Source: Sclerotinia nivalis (Eukaryota; Ascomycota; Leotiomycetes; Helotiales; Sclerotiniaceae). Taken from it: a DNA stretch of 64,000 nucleotides. The notes under the pieces were generated by a model, which searched no databases, was not told the DNA's origin, and worked only from the letters and a program-made list of their open reading frames with translations. The DNA lies in the NCBI GenBank assembly GCA_029531795.1, contig JAPEIS010000002.1:1612001-1676000 (forward strand), written 5' to 3'. Of this stretch, positions 46,235-59,284 are shown in pieces; position 1 is the first letter of the stretch; each line of letters starts with the position of its first letter. The position numbers were made by a program, and so were the translations under genes.

Positions 46235-49200
46235 GTGTATGACCTTTTGGGGGTTGATCGTTGAAGTGTTCCTACAATTTACGTATCGACAGCAGGTTAT
46301 TTACGTATATGAGATAGGAATAAATTCTTCTTGGACGATGCTGTTATATTGCAGGACCTTTCTCCCTTTCTCTCATAACCTGTCTATAAAGTCGTCACTG
46401 CTTTTGGCAGACAGATGAGTTTACCTTCTCCTCGATAACTTTTTAAAGAAAAACAACTCTTTGTTGATATCTCGAAGACATCTATCGGTAGGTGCTGCAT
46501 GAACTGTACATTATGTGCCGTTCTTTGATGCCCGTGGCGTTTCTATGTAGCGAATCTTCTGCCCGATTCTACTGCTCGGGCATATCCATGTCGATCATCA
46601 ATTCTGTAGCAGTAACTGATAGAGTAGGCTGTGGCAATGGGGAAGCCAAAAAATGTTCCGCAGGTGATAAATTCAAAATGTAGACCCTAATTTTGACCAA
46701 GCACTTTTAGCTTCTGCCAACACTTGTGTTTAAATTTGAACGGCAGTTTGCTAAAGTTCGTGTATAGACATATGCTTCGATACTGTTGCCGTTCTCGTGG
46801 AGTAGTTAATTGCTTTTGAATATTTGTCCGACATTCAGGTATGTGCCGAAGTCCCTCATGGCATGGATTTGTACTACCCAGCTTCTCGATTGTTGTCGTA
46901 GTCTGCAGGTGTCTTCTTAAGTTACAAGTGCCGCTCCCGGCGCCACAATTGGATTGGGTTGTGTCTTTTGCTCTTCCTTATTCTTTACCTTTAATTTGTA
47001 GTATAGCACACGTATCATCTCTCGCTGCCTTCGATGGCGTTTTTGGTTTCGGTTGGGGTTGATTGTCTCCCTTTTGTTTCGTAGACTGCGGAAGTCGTAC
47101 TTGGTCTAGGAATGGTGACACAGCTTAGCTCAGGCTTCTGTATAAATGATTAGCAGTACCACAAGTAAAAGCGTAGATCACTCCCCTATAGCCATCTCAG
47201 CTTGGAATATTAGGGTATTAGTATGATTTTGGTCCATTATTGATTGTAGTTCCGTAACATCATCCAGTAAATGCTGCAATGAAACGTCAGTTGTTTAAGA
47301 TTTTAGTAATACTAGCGGTGATGATGTCGGATGAACTTACAGCCTTTACTTGTACCCTTGTTCGAGTCATACCTTAGATTTTTCCGGCGTAGCATGCTGC
47401 CTCCCTAGACATGCACCAAATTGATGTATCTAACAGGCGAAACTACCGAAGATATCGCAAATTGCTTGACAGTACCGCATCTCAATTCTCCAGTCGCAGA
47501 CCTTCCTCCTCTTTCAGAAATTTCCGCACAGAATAAGCATCATATAAGTTGTTCTCTAGAAGCATGATTAAATCACATGATTTGTGTCAAATTTGTCGTA
47601 GTCTGTCTGGGTATGTGATGAGATATTTAAGCTCAGATTAAGCAATATTGCCTTTCTGCCAAGTTGCATAACTGATTTTGAAGAACTTTTATTTTTATTG
47701 AATAGATAGGGTTTTAGATATTTGGATATGTCAAGTGTTGAGGTGATGTTGGTGCCTTTCCCACCCGAGCTCGCTAACCCTTACCACAGGATTCAAAAAA
47801 CAATGAATTGACAAAATTAGGACAAAAGCCCTTCTAGGAGAAATTGACCTTGCATATATGGCTTTCTGATGGCTAAATCATTGATCGCATTATAATGACC
47901 CCAGTAAATGCAATAGAAGTGTTCATTTTCTAATATCGGAGATCATCATCAACCTGAGGTGATTTGCGATCCCGCACAAGATTACTTCAATCCAGGTCTC
48001 ACGAATTGGAAAATGTGAAAGCTCAAAGTCCTCCCACCATGATCAGGAGAAAATCAAAGCAGATAGAGTCTAGCTTGGACGTTTAGTCACATTATTGTCA
48101 TCACTTTACATGTAGTTTACGTATTTTAGCACGAACAGGAGCAAGATATTTCAACCAAAAGACACGAGCCTGTCAGGATATGTGAATGTAGCTCTTGTTG
48201 ATGTAAATAAGGACTTGGGATAGATTGGCTGGTTCTCCGTCGAGGACCCACTAAGTAGTCTTTTGGTCTACACAATGATATAGCATAGTATAGACAGCAA
48301 GTTCTACTATTAATAGAAAAATAGTATGCATTCATCTCTACCTTTGTCGTGACTTAAAGGGATGTCTCCACATACCTAGCTGATGGCTAGCTATCGTAAA
48401 GAAAGCTTAAGTCGAGGCTGTCGAGTCAAGCTGGGCTTTTCCTCATACCCTACGCCACTTAATTTTCTCTGACCATCACTAAGTGACCAAAAGATCAAAC
48501 ACAACTCCACACAATAACCCGATGCCAACCTATCACGTCACGTCAAGCACAAATACCCACTCTATACCAATGATCACCAACCAAAGATAGTAAAGACAGA
48601 AGAGCCCCACTCCTCCCGCCCGAAAGCTTCTCTATACATCTCTTCCGTCCAGACCCACCACATACTACATCCCAGAAGTCCCATCTGTCCCAAAAATGTT
48701 CATTACCTCAAAACAATAGTTAAAATAAAGTAGATTCCAAATAAAAAGGAAAAAAAGTCACAATTACCTTTTTCTACGCTGGGAAACAAAAGCACAAAAA
48801 ATACAACGGCAGTTCGTTATGTACATACTCACTGAGGCAGCGTGCATGTATATACCGAATTGCGTACTGTAGTTTCATCTATTTCAGTATACCTCTCTAT
48901 AGATCCCGGATGCTTTGCAGGACATTTTCGTTATGACATGAACCAGAAAAGTTCAGTAAACGAGATCACCACTTGAAATCAAGATGAAATTTAACATTGA
49001 ACAGAGAGCCAATACTATCTAATCATCTCCTTGATTTGAAAGATCAAGCAATCACTTCTCTCTTCTTCCATTCTTGCACTCCGCTAAGTCTGATCTTCTC
49101 CCACCTCTCTCAACCATCCCCCTGCTCCCAAGCCCTTCCCTCTTCTGCTCCGTAACAATACGGTTAATATGCAAATAATACAAATTCATATACAGATGTT

Positions 49201-51619
49201 GAACTTGAATGTTTGTCAATTATTTTATTATATCTCCTTTACTCAAATTGTCGATACAATATCTCAAACTCCACGAGCACAAAAGTGGCAGTAACAGTAA
49301 GAATTGTCGCTTTTTCTACTCCCCCGGCTCCCCTCTTTCCAAACAGTTTTAATTATAGTGCTAACCAATCATATGCTAGCAAACCTCATTCGTGTTATCC
49401 CCAAGAATCAATGAACTGTACAGTGAAAACCTCCAACCTTCACCGATACCCACACATCTCAATCGAAGTTCGAATAACGAGTTAGACATCGAGGGCCTCG
49501 CGCAGTATTGGTTGAAAAGCACATTCCTTCAATATTACTACGGTCAATACGGACACAGCGAGGATATATACATGGGGAGAACCGCGGAGAGAAAGAAGAT
49601 CATTGCAATGGGCGACCTAGGAACGAATTCGATGCATGATCAATGATCAAGTTGTCTACAGCTAAAGTCTATCAGAGCGAGACCCAGACCTTCTTAGCAA
49701 GAAATACCTCACAAACGATTGTGCTGCTTCGGTAATATTAAGAGCCGGGGAAGACGAGAGGGGAAGGAGAGGAGAACAAGACGGGTTCCGCTGAAAGGAC
49801 AGATAAGTAGCAAGAAAACTAACTATTGGAATGGGGGCCCAAAAACAACACTAGAACCGACAAAACTGGCATCCTCAATTACAACTCCGTCCTTCTTCTA
49901 ATCCAGTACCTTTCTCAACTTCCACCAATTTCCCAAATCAAACCCCTCATAGCCATACCATCGCACGTTAATCCTCTCTCCTCACCCTGACTCTCAATCT
50001 CCGGGTAATTTTCTCAAATCTTTCGACTTGCCCCAAATTTCACATGCAGCGAGGACCTCTATTCCTCCCTTGTTCTGCCTAGAATTGTGATATTCGAGAG
50101 TGCTATGAAGTATGTACATAGGTATATACGAAAATATTCCGAACTTAGCATGTAGTATGACCTTATAAACACAAATCTGACCAGACCATCTAATTACCAA
50201 ATCGAATTAGTAGATTGAAAGGTATAAGAGATACCTGCGTTAATATATTTCGAGCTCGGCATACCTAGCTACCTACAACTTATGAGCAACTTCTCTATAA
50301 TATACACGATAAAACAGCAGCTACTAGAAGCCACGCACAATGTGACATCTACCTAGTAGTCTAAAAACCAATAAAGTAACAAAAACAGCACGATAGTCCA
50401 CGCAAAACGATATTCACATTTTCCAACAACAGACATCTTAATATTGAACATCAGAACATAGCGCATAACATAGCGCCGCGCAGCAGCTATGCATCTCCAC
50501 CCTCTCCTCCAAAAATCCTTCTTACTCGGTCTTCCTTCGCCGTTCAATACGTCCATATAAATCCCACAAGCAATACTAAGAAAAGCAAAACCTCAATCAC
50601 TCTACCTACTTCAGCACCTTTCTCATTCTTCCAAAAGAGAGACAACGGTTGAGACGCCCCCGGGCCTAAAATCCAATTCTTTCAAATAGGGGATGGAATG
50701 CTATACAAAGACTCACGATTATCACATATCACTCCCAAACCCCCAAACCCATCAAACGACAAAACATCCAAGACTCAGAGTATATATACTAGGTACATAG
50801 AAGCTGGATCTAGTAACGCATGTTATTCATGATCGAGTCCCAGAAACCCTACTCTACAACCAACACCAACATCAACACCAACAAGATATCCCACTCACTA
50901 CTCGAGGAGGATTCTCTATTACTACTATGATCTCAAATACATATATACATATATTCACAAATAAACATACAATTAGTTATCAAAAGAAATCCAAAACATC
51001 ACACCATCAGCCCTTCACCCTCATCCTCATCCACCGCATTATCTAATCTTCAGTTCCCAATCTCAATCCTCACAATACTGCAAAAAAAACCCCTGTGAAA
51101 AGATAAACTTGAAACATCCTATCACATCGACTCATCTGTGGCAATTCTTCGTGGTCTATCCTAGAAATAAGATAATCTGACGGTGTGAAACAAAAGGTCA
51201 TGGAATGGAAGTTAAGTTTGAACCATGAGAGCGAAAGGAGTGAGATGATATTGGAATGATAGTAAATAGTTATACTGAAAAGAGAGGAGCTTTGCTTGAA
51301 GCCTTTGATAAATTAATCGCCGATTACCTAGTATACCAGTGAAATGATTCTTCCATAACTTGATAATCTTGATATGAGAGCACACCCACTTGGATTTATA
51401 GACTGGGGTTGAATATACATTGTTGCAAGTTTCCTACCATTACCAGGCACCCGTGTCTCTAAAATTTTTGCAAACACTCTAATTTGAATGTGCTTAAAAA
51501 AATCCATTGACAAATATATCCCCGAACGAGAAAATGACACCTGTTCGCCGTTCTTCATTCTGTTCTTATCCTCAACGCCTATACCCAAACATCTTTCCAG
51601 CATATCTATCCCGACAGTT
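46235..51619. other. Gene-poor AT-rich tract
   Basis: 5.4 kb without a convincing gene. The frames at 46841-47062, 49213-49485 and 49392-49646 lack domains, splicing or coding character. No tRNA, rRNA or transposon terminal repeat was recognised. The right end (from about 50,900) is the 3' region of DID2 and contains CCAACATCAACACCAAC-like short repeats near 50865. Confidence 0.5.
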
Positions 51620-52456
51620 TTACGATCTCAAAGCCCTCAATCTCTCGCCCAAGCCATCCTCTTCTACTTCGGTTGGATTTGATTTGACAGGAGCCGCGGC
51701 TTCGGGACTCTTCATCTCTTGCTTTAACTCAATTCCCGCCTCATCCGCAACTTGGTTCATCAATCTATCGACGTCTTCTTGAGGAGTTGCTACTGCGGTT
51801 GCGGATGTAGTTGCGTTTTCGTAGTAGCCGGTTGCTACATCTAAATCTTCGAATTGTGTTTCAAAACGGTCCATTACTGCTGAGATCTATTGATTTTATA
51901 TTTCGTTAGCATATATGTATATATGAGGGAGTGAGTTGGAATATGATAATTTGTAGAGAGGGGAACGAACTTTCTCCAAATCCATAGCTTTCATAGCTTG
52001 ATCCATTCCTCTTACTACATTCGTCATACTGCCGGTAACTTGTCTCATGGTAACAGCCGTTTGTACTCTACTAGCCACGGCATCAATTCTACTTGCTAGC
52101 CTCAGTAGATTTAGTTTCTCATTTTGTTTACGAATGGCATTTTCGGCGTTGATTTTCGCGATATCGGAGTGACCTTGTAGGATTGCCTAGAGAGTGATGT
52201 TAGTGAGTTGTGGCTTAGGAGAGGATGCGATAGAGAGGTAGAAATTGCCTTCTTGAGTTTATCTTTCTCTGCCTTTTCTGCTTGTCCAGCTTTATTGGCT
52301 TGTCGGTTGATTTGTTTCGCAGTGAACTAGATGGTAAGTTAGTTTGATGATATATTAATGCGCAGGCCCGAGTGATGATGATGTGCGATGTTTTGGTGAA
52401 AGATAAGCAGAATGACGTACCTTCAAGTTGAAGAGCGCTTTCTCGAGTCCCGACAT
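51620..52456 (-). CDS. DID2: ESCRT-III related protein Did2/Vps46 (CHMP1)
   Basis: Late ESCRT-III subunit that recruits Vps4 to endosomes for filament disassembly. Exons 52456-52421, 52326-52249, 52186-51971 and 51886-51620 give 198 residues, close to the family's ~200. The basic Snf7-type core reads [72 protein letters not shown], then [19 protein letters not shown]. The acidic autoinhibitory half ends in a Vps4-binding MIM1 helix, ERLRALRS. Intron 2 (52187-52248) has no GT at the required place and instead begins GC (AAG/GCAATT) and ends CTCTAG. Intron 3 starts GTTCGT. The frame and the conserved protein demand these junctions. Confidence 0.94.
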
Positions 52457-52766
52457 GATGCTATTGGATGGTAAATATTATCCTAACAAGTAGTAGACTA
52501 TTTTTGTGGTATCCTAGGTATTGTGATGAAGATAAGTAGGATTTGGAGGTTTCGTAGTAGTAGAATCCAGCCTTGTGAACTGCACATGTGTGATTGCGGG
52601 GCGCGCTACGCTTAAACTTAGACTGATTAGTCATCCAAGCTTAAATTATGCATACAACTAATTAAACCCCTCCATTCACGAAATCATCTATTATATATCA
52701 ATATCCAGAGTCTCATTTGTTGTAATTGAATATATTTGATTTATATATCAGGAAAGCTTTCTAAAA
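52457..52766. promoter_or_regulatory. Bidirectional promoter between DID2 and DUF427 gene
   Basis: 310 bp separate two divergent ATGs. It is AT-rich with several TATATAT-like segments near 52690-52750. No specific factor site is claimed. Confidence 0.5.
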
Positions 52767-53388
52767 ATGCCTCCAAAGCCACGACTTAACGTTCAAGACT
52801 TTCCACGTCCACCTCTCCTAGAGAAAACACCTCGCCATCTCATAGTAAAATATCGAGGACAAACTATTGCCGAAACAAATGATGCATATTGGGTTTTAGA
52901 AACATATCATTCACCCAGTTAATCCCCCTTTCTCTATATAACACTTCATCAATACTTTCCTCACCTCTCAACCTATACCTAACATAACCACAGCATACTA
53001 CCTTCCCGCCACATCCCTATCTCCAAATTTCAATTTGACCCCAACCGCCAAATCCACCTTTTGTGAATACAAAGGCTGGGCAACATATTACTCGATCTCA
53101 TTACCACCTCCATTTTCTCCTTCTCCTTTATCTTCTTGTCCCTTTTCGGATCAACTAACTTCACCCGAACCGCAGGAGCATGTAATATCCAACAGAATAT
53201 GGTCTTACGAATCTCCTACCCCTCAATATGAGGCGGTGAAAGGTTATTTAAGTTTTTATGCTGGGCCATGGGATTGTTTTGTGGATGGAGAGAAAGTTAT
53301 ACCGCAACCGGGAGATTTTTATGGTGGGTGGACCACGAGTGAGCTTGATGGGATTATTAAGGGGAGTGCGGAGACGAGATGGATGTGA
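52767..53388 (+). CDS. DUF427-domain protein
   Basis: Exons 52767-52917 and 52994-53388 give 181 residues; the intron starts GTTAAT and ends CACAG. The family (DUF427) is a small beta-rich fold of unknown biochemical role, common in bacteria and fungi. Diagnostic segments are VKYRGQTIAETNDAYWVLET, HSPTYYLP (rebuilt by splicing), TFCEYKGWATYYSI, and the C-terminal SFYAGPWDCFVDGEKVIPQP followed by GDFYGGW. An insert, PPPFSPSPLSSCPFSDQLTS, and a TRWM C terminus are fungal-type. No signal peptide or membrane segment is present. Confidence 0.9.
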
Positions 53389-56300
53389 ATTATGGATGTG
53401 GAAGTGTATTTTAAGTTGAGATTGATATTGTTGCCAGGGTACTCGCGGAAACCTGTGAGTAGTTGTGATATAATGAACTGTATCTAGGGCGGAAGGGTTT
53501 CAAAGTGGCGAGCAAAGATGTCCACGAGAAATGTGCTACCGGTGAGTTTGACCCGCTCAAAGTGGAAGGCAAACTCAAGAAGCTAAATGCTAGTGATGTG
53601 GAATAATGGATCTTTCAAGCTTTCCTCAAATTCATATTACCCAAACAATATCAATGAGCATATAGTCTCTAATCCAATGTACAAACTTTACTTGAACAAT
53701 TAGTACAGCAAACTCCCGGTGAGCTCTCCAAATGCTTGTAATTCCCGGTTGAACCTGTTGTTCCCCCACAAAATTCTCTCCATGAGCTTCCTGAAGACAT
53801 AAACATAATATACCCACAAAACTGTTCAAACTGTATGCCAATTGATCATCAACATTTGATACAACACCCACATAAACTCGCAAAGACAAGTCCATCAAGA
53901 TGCCGAATGAATATATCCCAAAACCTTTCCATTAGCCGATGAATGCTCAAGCGCAAGCCAGAAATTATCTGACAACATATTACACTCTGCCGCCGATCAT
54001 AAAATCAACATCACAAGCTCGCAATCATTTTGCGAATGCTGTGTGCGGTTAGATCGAATCGGAAGATCATGAGAATGCACGCAGTGGAATTTCTTTAAAT
54101 TTTAAAGAAGGGATCGATTTCGTGTTTGCTATTTTAGTCAATAATCACTCCTCTTCTTGCGGGGTTGATGAAGATCTCATATTATGATCGAGTTGAAGTA
54201 TATCGGGAAAAGAAAATATTCATAGACATGATTGCTTTATGAATTCCTCTCTCGATGTGCCCGGTAGTCTACAGTATTGTGCCTCGAAAATTGATAACAC
54301 ACCTTCATTGAGCTTCATCAACATTTCCCCAAGTCCTCAGTTCGAGCTTTAAATGATTCGATGAATTCCTTTTTTCCCCATCGTTGTTGGATTTGCAGCG
54401 GATAAAATAGATTCTTTGGGAAAGAATGAATATCAGAGGTTCGAAGTGAAAATTTAAGAGCTTGGGTATTGAGGAGTGAGGAGCTTTATTGATGAACAAA
54501 TTATGTTTTTCAGAATACTTAGTCACATTTCCGTGGACAGAGTCCTATGGTTGCTGGATGGATCTCCGTTTAGTACTGTAGACTCGACTATATATCATCA
54601 TCTGGACATTCAGATAATCGACAAACCAACTAATATGTGTAATATCTTTAGAGACTAGTAGCTACACACGTTATAGCAGCAATGAGATGAAATCAAATCA
54701 AACCTAACTATCTTAAAAGTAAAAGGGAGGAGATGGTGGTGAACGAGGGGTGTAGATTTCTATCAGGGTGTCTGCAGTGCATGAGGATAGTAATCCATAT
54801 AGTGCGACGATTACATCAAAGACTACTTAGTACGTATTAATTCAGATCTCTAGGCTGAACTGATGTAGAAGCACTACTTTCACTTATGAGGTTTGGCGAA
54901 ACTTAACACACTTGACCACTTGTGTTGGAGGAAGCAAATACCTAGTAGCTGCTTTTGTGTCACAATTTGAATGAGGTGACCCATCTATCCGAGAAGACAA
55001 AAACTTAAACAATTCCTGCAACTAATAGCTTTTTTTTGTATGGGATGAGATGTGATTCGAAGTGAACATGAAAGCAGAATGAAAGAAAGTTGAAAGTGAA
55101 GCGAGGCTCTGATGTGATGAAAAGGAAGGGGATATTAGTAAAGTAAGAAGCATGTGCGGATTAAAAAGTGCACAGGATAGACAATTCACCATTTTTAGGC
55201 TGTGAAAAGTGTCGAGTGAATATATCTATGAATTGAGTTTACTATTCGTGACATTCTGACAAAATGAATATAACGATAAGAAAACAGTTTTCCGCACAAC
55301 ATAGACAGGCCAAGGTGCATATCTCTGGTGAAAGTCATCCTACGGGTTTTGGCTGGCCCGTATGTTGTAGCTACCTAAATAGATACTGTAGAAAGGCGAT
55401 GACTTTTCAAACCTTTGCGCCCACTGTCGAATGATAGAAAGGAAATGCCCAGCGTCCGAACCCATCATATGCATCAATGGGGATTCTTCACTCAGTTTCT
55501 CTCACTGTTTTGATGTTCTTTTCTTTCAAGATCACGATATGAAACCCGTTCGCACGGAGTTTGGGGTTCAGTTCAAATGAATAGTTCCTTTGGCAGATGT
55601 AATCCATTTGAAATATTGACTTCATTCATAACATCAAATCCATTTGGTATATCGCAATCGCTTGGAACATCAAACCCGCAACTGGCCTGGATCATTCCAA
55701 AAGGAATTTCTCCCCCGAATATCGAAAGCCGTTGCGCTCCGAAGCTATTGAAGACTGTTTTGACCGCGTTCACTCGCATTATCATCGGTGCTAGTATCCG
55801 CCACCGGGTCCAAAACGTCGAAACGATTCATTGAAGCGGTAGTAGTTCGTAGATCCATTGAAAGGTGTGGATATCCAGTTTCGATGGTTTGAGTTATAGC
55901 ATTTCGTCATTTCCTATAGCATGAATTTCCTTGCCGCAGTTCACTAATTCCATGCAATGCTCCTACCAAGTTCCAACAGAAAACTTTTGATCGTGGTTTC
56001 AAACTACACAGGCTTTCCATGTTAAGTTATGTTATGTTATGCATACGACACGTTAACGCTAACGGCGTAAATTTTGGACGTATAACTTGAACCGACATGA
56101 CATTTCCAAAACCATAAAGACGGCATACCTTTGAAGGAAAGTGTTGCGCCATGGGTGGTATCCTCAAGCTCATAGCAAAGACCATTTCATTTTCAACAAA
56201 GAACGTTCAAAAATAGTCTACCGAAATTAGGGTCTCTTCGGCGCACGGTCTTGTATTGGATAAAGTTGTCTCCACTGACTCTGTTTTTTCCGTGTCTGAT

Positions 56301-59284
56301 GTCGTCCCATAATTTAGATGGAGGCGGCGGACAGGCACATGTCTGTGAGTCTGGGGCCTGGGCAGTGGGCAGTGGGCACCCAAATCTTATTTGCTCTGAT
56401 CTCCGCTATTGAGACCCGCTCGCGTACCTTCTAAGTTCTGCCTTTTCTCTTTTAGATATCCGAACAATCTGTATATCAGATCGAGTGAAATATGTAGGTC
56501 TTTGGGCAGGTCGCGGAGAATGTAATAGCATGAACCAATAGAGCGGTCGAGAATCAGAAGATGTGTTGCTCAGACCTTCATGTCATTCATTGCTTTCGGC
56601 ACACAATGGCCATTAATTCCAGATCATACGAAAGTTGTTTATGCATCATCGTCAAAAGAATCGTGTCACCGTATATCGAATATTTTTCCGTTTTGGTGGC
56701 GTTCTAAGCTTGTTTCATCTGAAAGTGTTTCCCCTTACAGCCTATCGGTGTTTTTTTTTTTACCAAGCAATTCCCGCCCACCAACGTTTCATGTGGTGGT
56801 ATTTGTCTGATAGAACATGAAGAGATCTTGAAAGGGCATTGAATGTTGAATGTCACAAATTGACGTGGGCTCATTCTGAGCAATTTTTAGGTTCATAACA
56901 TTCGGTTTGGTATTGTCATATATTGGTATATGTGACCTTATTATCAGGGATGCAAACTATTTCAGCGTTCACGTTGAGTTAGGGTTGGAGTCTCGTCACT
57001 AAGTTGTCCATAAGGTTACTCCTACGAAATCCTGATGAGAATCTTACTCCGAAGAAATCGAATGATCCGGGTATGTGCTCCTGCATTGTTCCTGCATTAG
57101 TTTACCTGACCGGAGATGCATTTCCTTTTTCAATCCCAGATTTCTCTTCTGTGCCACAAAACCAATTTCTCATTCAGTAATGAAAGCCGTCAATAATCTG
57201 CCGTGAAAACAAAAAACATTCGATATAGATGAACTTCATGTTTTCTCTCCCCTAATAGGGAAGAAATTCATTTGGAGTTTTAACTCAATTCAGGTATCAT
57301 TTTTTTAAGAACAAGCTCAAAAAGACAGTTATGTGGCCCCGGTGATCCTAGGTAGTGATTCCAGTAACCAATATGCTCTGAACAGGGCTCCCGGTCCCTA
57401 AGAAATCCACCAAATTACCACATTCTTTTTCAACGTCAGTCCGTGATATCACTTGGGGTCTTAATTCCTAAAAGGTTCTTTTTCTCAAAAAGAAAAAACC
57501 TCGAATGATTTCAGAGTGAGTCCGTGGCACGGGGATGTACATCGTATGAATGAATATACGATCCCCCTGCCCTGAAGGTGTATGTATTGTAACCTCATAA
57601 TATAGGGGTATTAATAGCTGTTAAGTTAAACGGCGAATGAGAAAGGACAGGATCAATGTTGCATTTGTCTCAATATTTCAGTACCTAAGAACAGATGAAG
57701 TTCCATCGTTCATAGATAGGTAGGAATCTTAAAAAAAAAATTACGAATAGTTATGTCACTCAATTTGACTCAAGCCCCTTTGCATAGTATAAGCAAATCT
57801 TAATGGGTAGTAATGGTATTTGAATGAAATGATGGGAATCCTTTCTCGGATCCTAAATCGATTATCTAAACATTATCCTCTCATATCCACAATACGGGGA
57901 TTTTGTATTTAGTCATTTCAAAAGGTTCTTATTTACTTTTTGTATTTTGAGCTTTGAGGGTTTTGGATTGGTTGAGAGGTCTAGATGATAATCACGGCTC
58001 CATATTATATCTATCGGAGAGGCTGTGCAAAAAATCGTGAAACACTGATCCCCTGATCCCCTGATCCCCTTCTACCTTACCCCATGAACCCCCCAAAATG
58101 TTCTAAATGGCGCTTTCAACCTTGATTTGGTCCGATCATAATTGCGATTTATCCAATCATCATGTCATTTTAGATTAGCAACCGCTGTGATTGTCAGCAT
58201 CTATTTGTGGGTTCATCTAATTGATCTAAGCCAAATCTAGATTCTACCTACTATCTCCAATCAAATCAATGAAGAATCGCTTTCGTATACCTTGCATAAG
58301 GGTAAAAATCTCCGAAGAAGCACTGAAGATACTTTGCATAACTTCTACGATGTACAGTATCCAATCATTCCTTTGCCGCTCGGCTGAGCGTTAAGCCGTA
58401 TTCACAGTTCTGCAAATATTCTACACATGGCTATGGAGAGATGAGCGCTTGGAGGCACACACAATATTGAACAATCCAAAAATCCAGATGTCTAACCTCT
58501 AGATCGACCTAGAAGCAAGGTGAGATAAACTATGGGTTGGATACTTAAAATATGTATTTGTTTTGTCCGAAGTTTTACATCCGATTGCAATGTAAGCAAT
58601 AAGCATTGATCTTACGGATTCTGGGCATCATCATGATGCACGACTAATACGAGGAACAATAAATCCGTCTTTAAAAGTTACCCCTGACTGGGACGGTGTA
58701 CCTGCAGTAGTTCGCATGGTCAAGTTTCACCTGTTCTTTTCGGCATCTGCACCCCTCGATTTAACAAGCATTGCCTTTTTCTAAAAGACATTCTTGGCAC
58801 ATCTCAGCCAACTGCATTTCTTTTAGGTGGGGGATTACAGAATCCACATCAAGAGAAAAAGGATAAAAAGGCGCGCGCATGCATGGGTCTGAAAGGATAT
58901 GGCCTTGCTTAGTATTAGCTTCTTCAAAGATTCTCCTCGTCTATAGAATCCTTGACGATTGTTCGACAAGGTTCACATCTAGTTTCCAAGTGGCTCAATA
59001 CGGAAAGACCCAAAGAAAGGGATCAAGGCTGTGCGGGAGTGGTCATGTCCCAACCGTTTCTTAAGATATAACAGATCCTGAGAATCCTCATGTTAGGTTT
59101 CTACTCCATTCATTACGACTTCTTCATTTGCTCTTTCTTATAATTATATCGCCCTGTGGGAGTTAAAGTCATTCACTTCTTTGCTCTCCATCTCTTTTCT
59201 TCAGCATCAAAAGATTCATTCGTTATTTTTATATATTTTTTTTCATTTCATACCAACACTCGTTGATCAACTTACTTTATAATA
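53389..59284. other. Long gene-poor region with one small coding relic
   Basis: 5.9 kb between the DUF427 gene and the CFEM-like adhesin. Apart from the relic at 53484-53609, no frame shows domains or splicing. The frames at 53632-53898 (-), 55577-55834 (+) and its mirror, and 56580-56820 (+) were examined and not called. There is a TGATCCCC triplet repeat near 58046. The adhesin leader (59200-59284) has a TATATATTTTTTTTC run. Confidence 0.5.
53484..53609 (+). pseudogene. Possible exon relic
   Basis: A frame just after a TATCTAG-like acceptor reads GRKGFKVASKDVHEKCATGE, then FDPLKVEGKLKKLNASDVE and a stop. It has the charge pattern and composition of a real C-terminal exon, unlike the surrounding sequence, but no upstream exon or ATG was found. 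It may be the remnant of a lost gene or an unrecognised last exon. Confidence 0.3.

Noticed and set aside
53632..53898. 88-codon minus-strand frame
   Set aside because: Plausible composition but no start context, family or splice signals; likely chance in AT-rich DNA.
55573..55834. Overlapping frames on both strands with SNPFGI-like and IPNGFDV-like repeats
   Set aside because: They come from short ATCAAATCCATTTGG-type repeats; neither strand shows coding support.
58046..58070. TGATCCCC repeats as possible telomere-like sequence
   Set aside because: Only about three units and not the fungal TTAGGG type.
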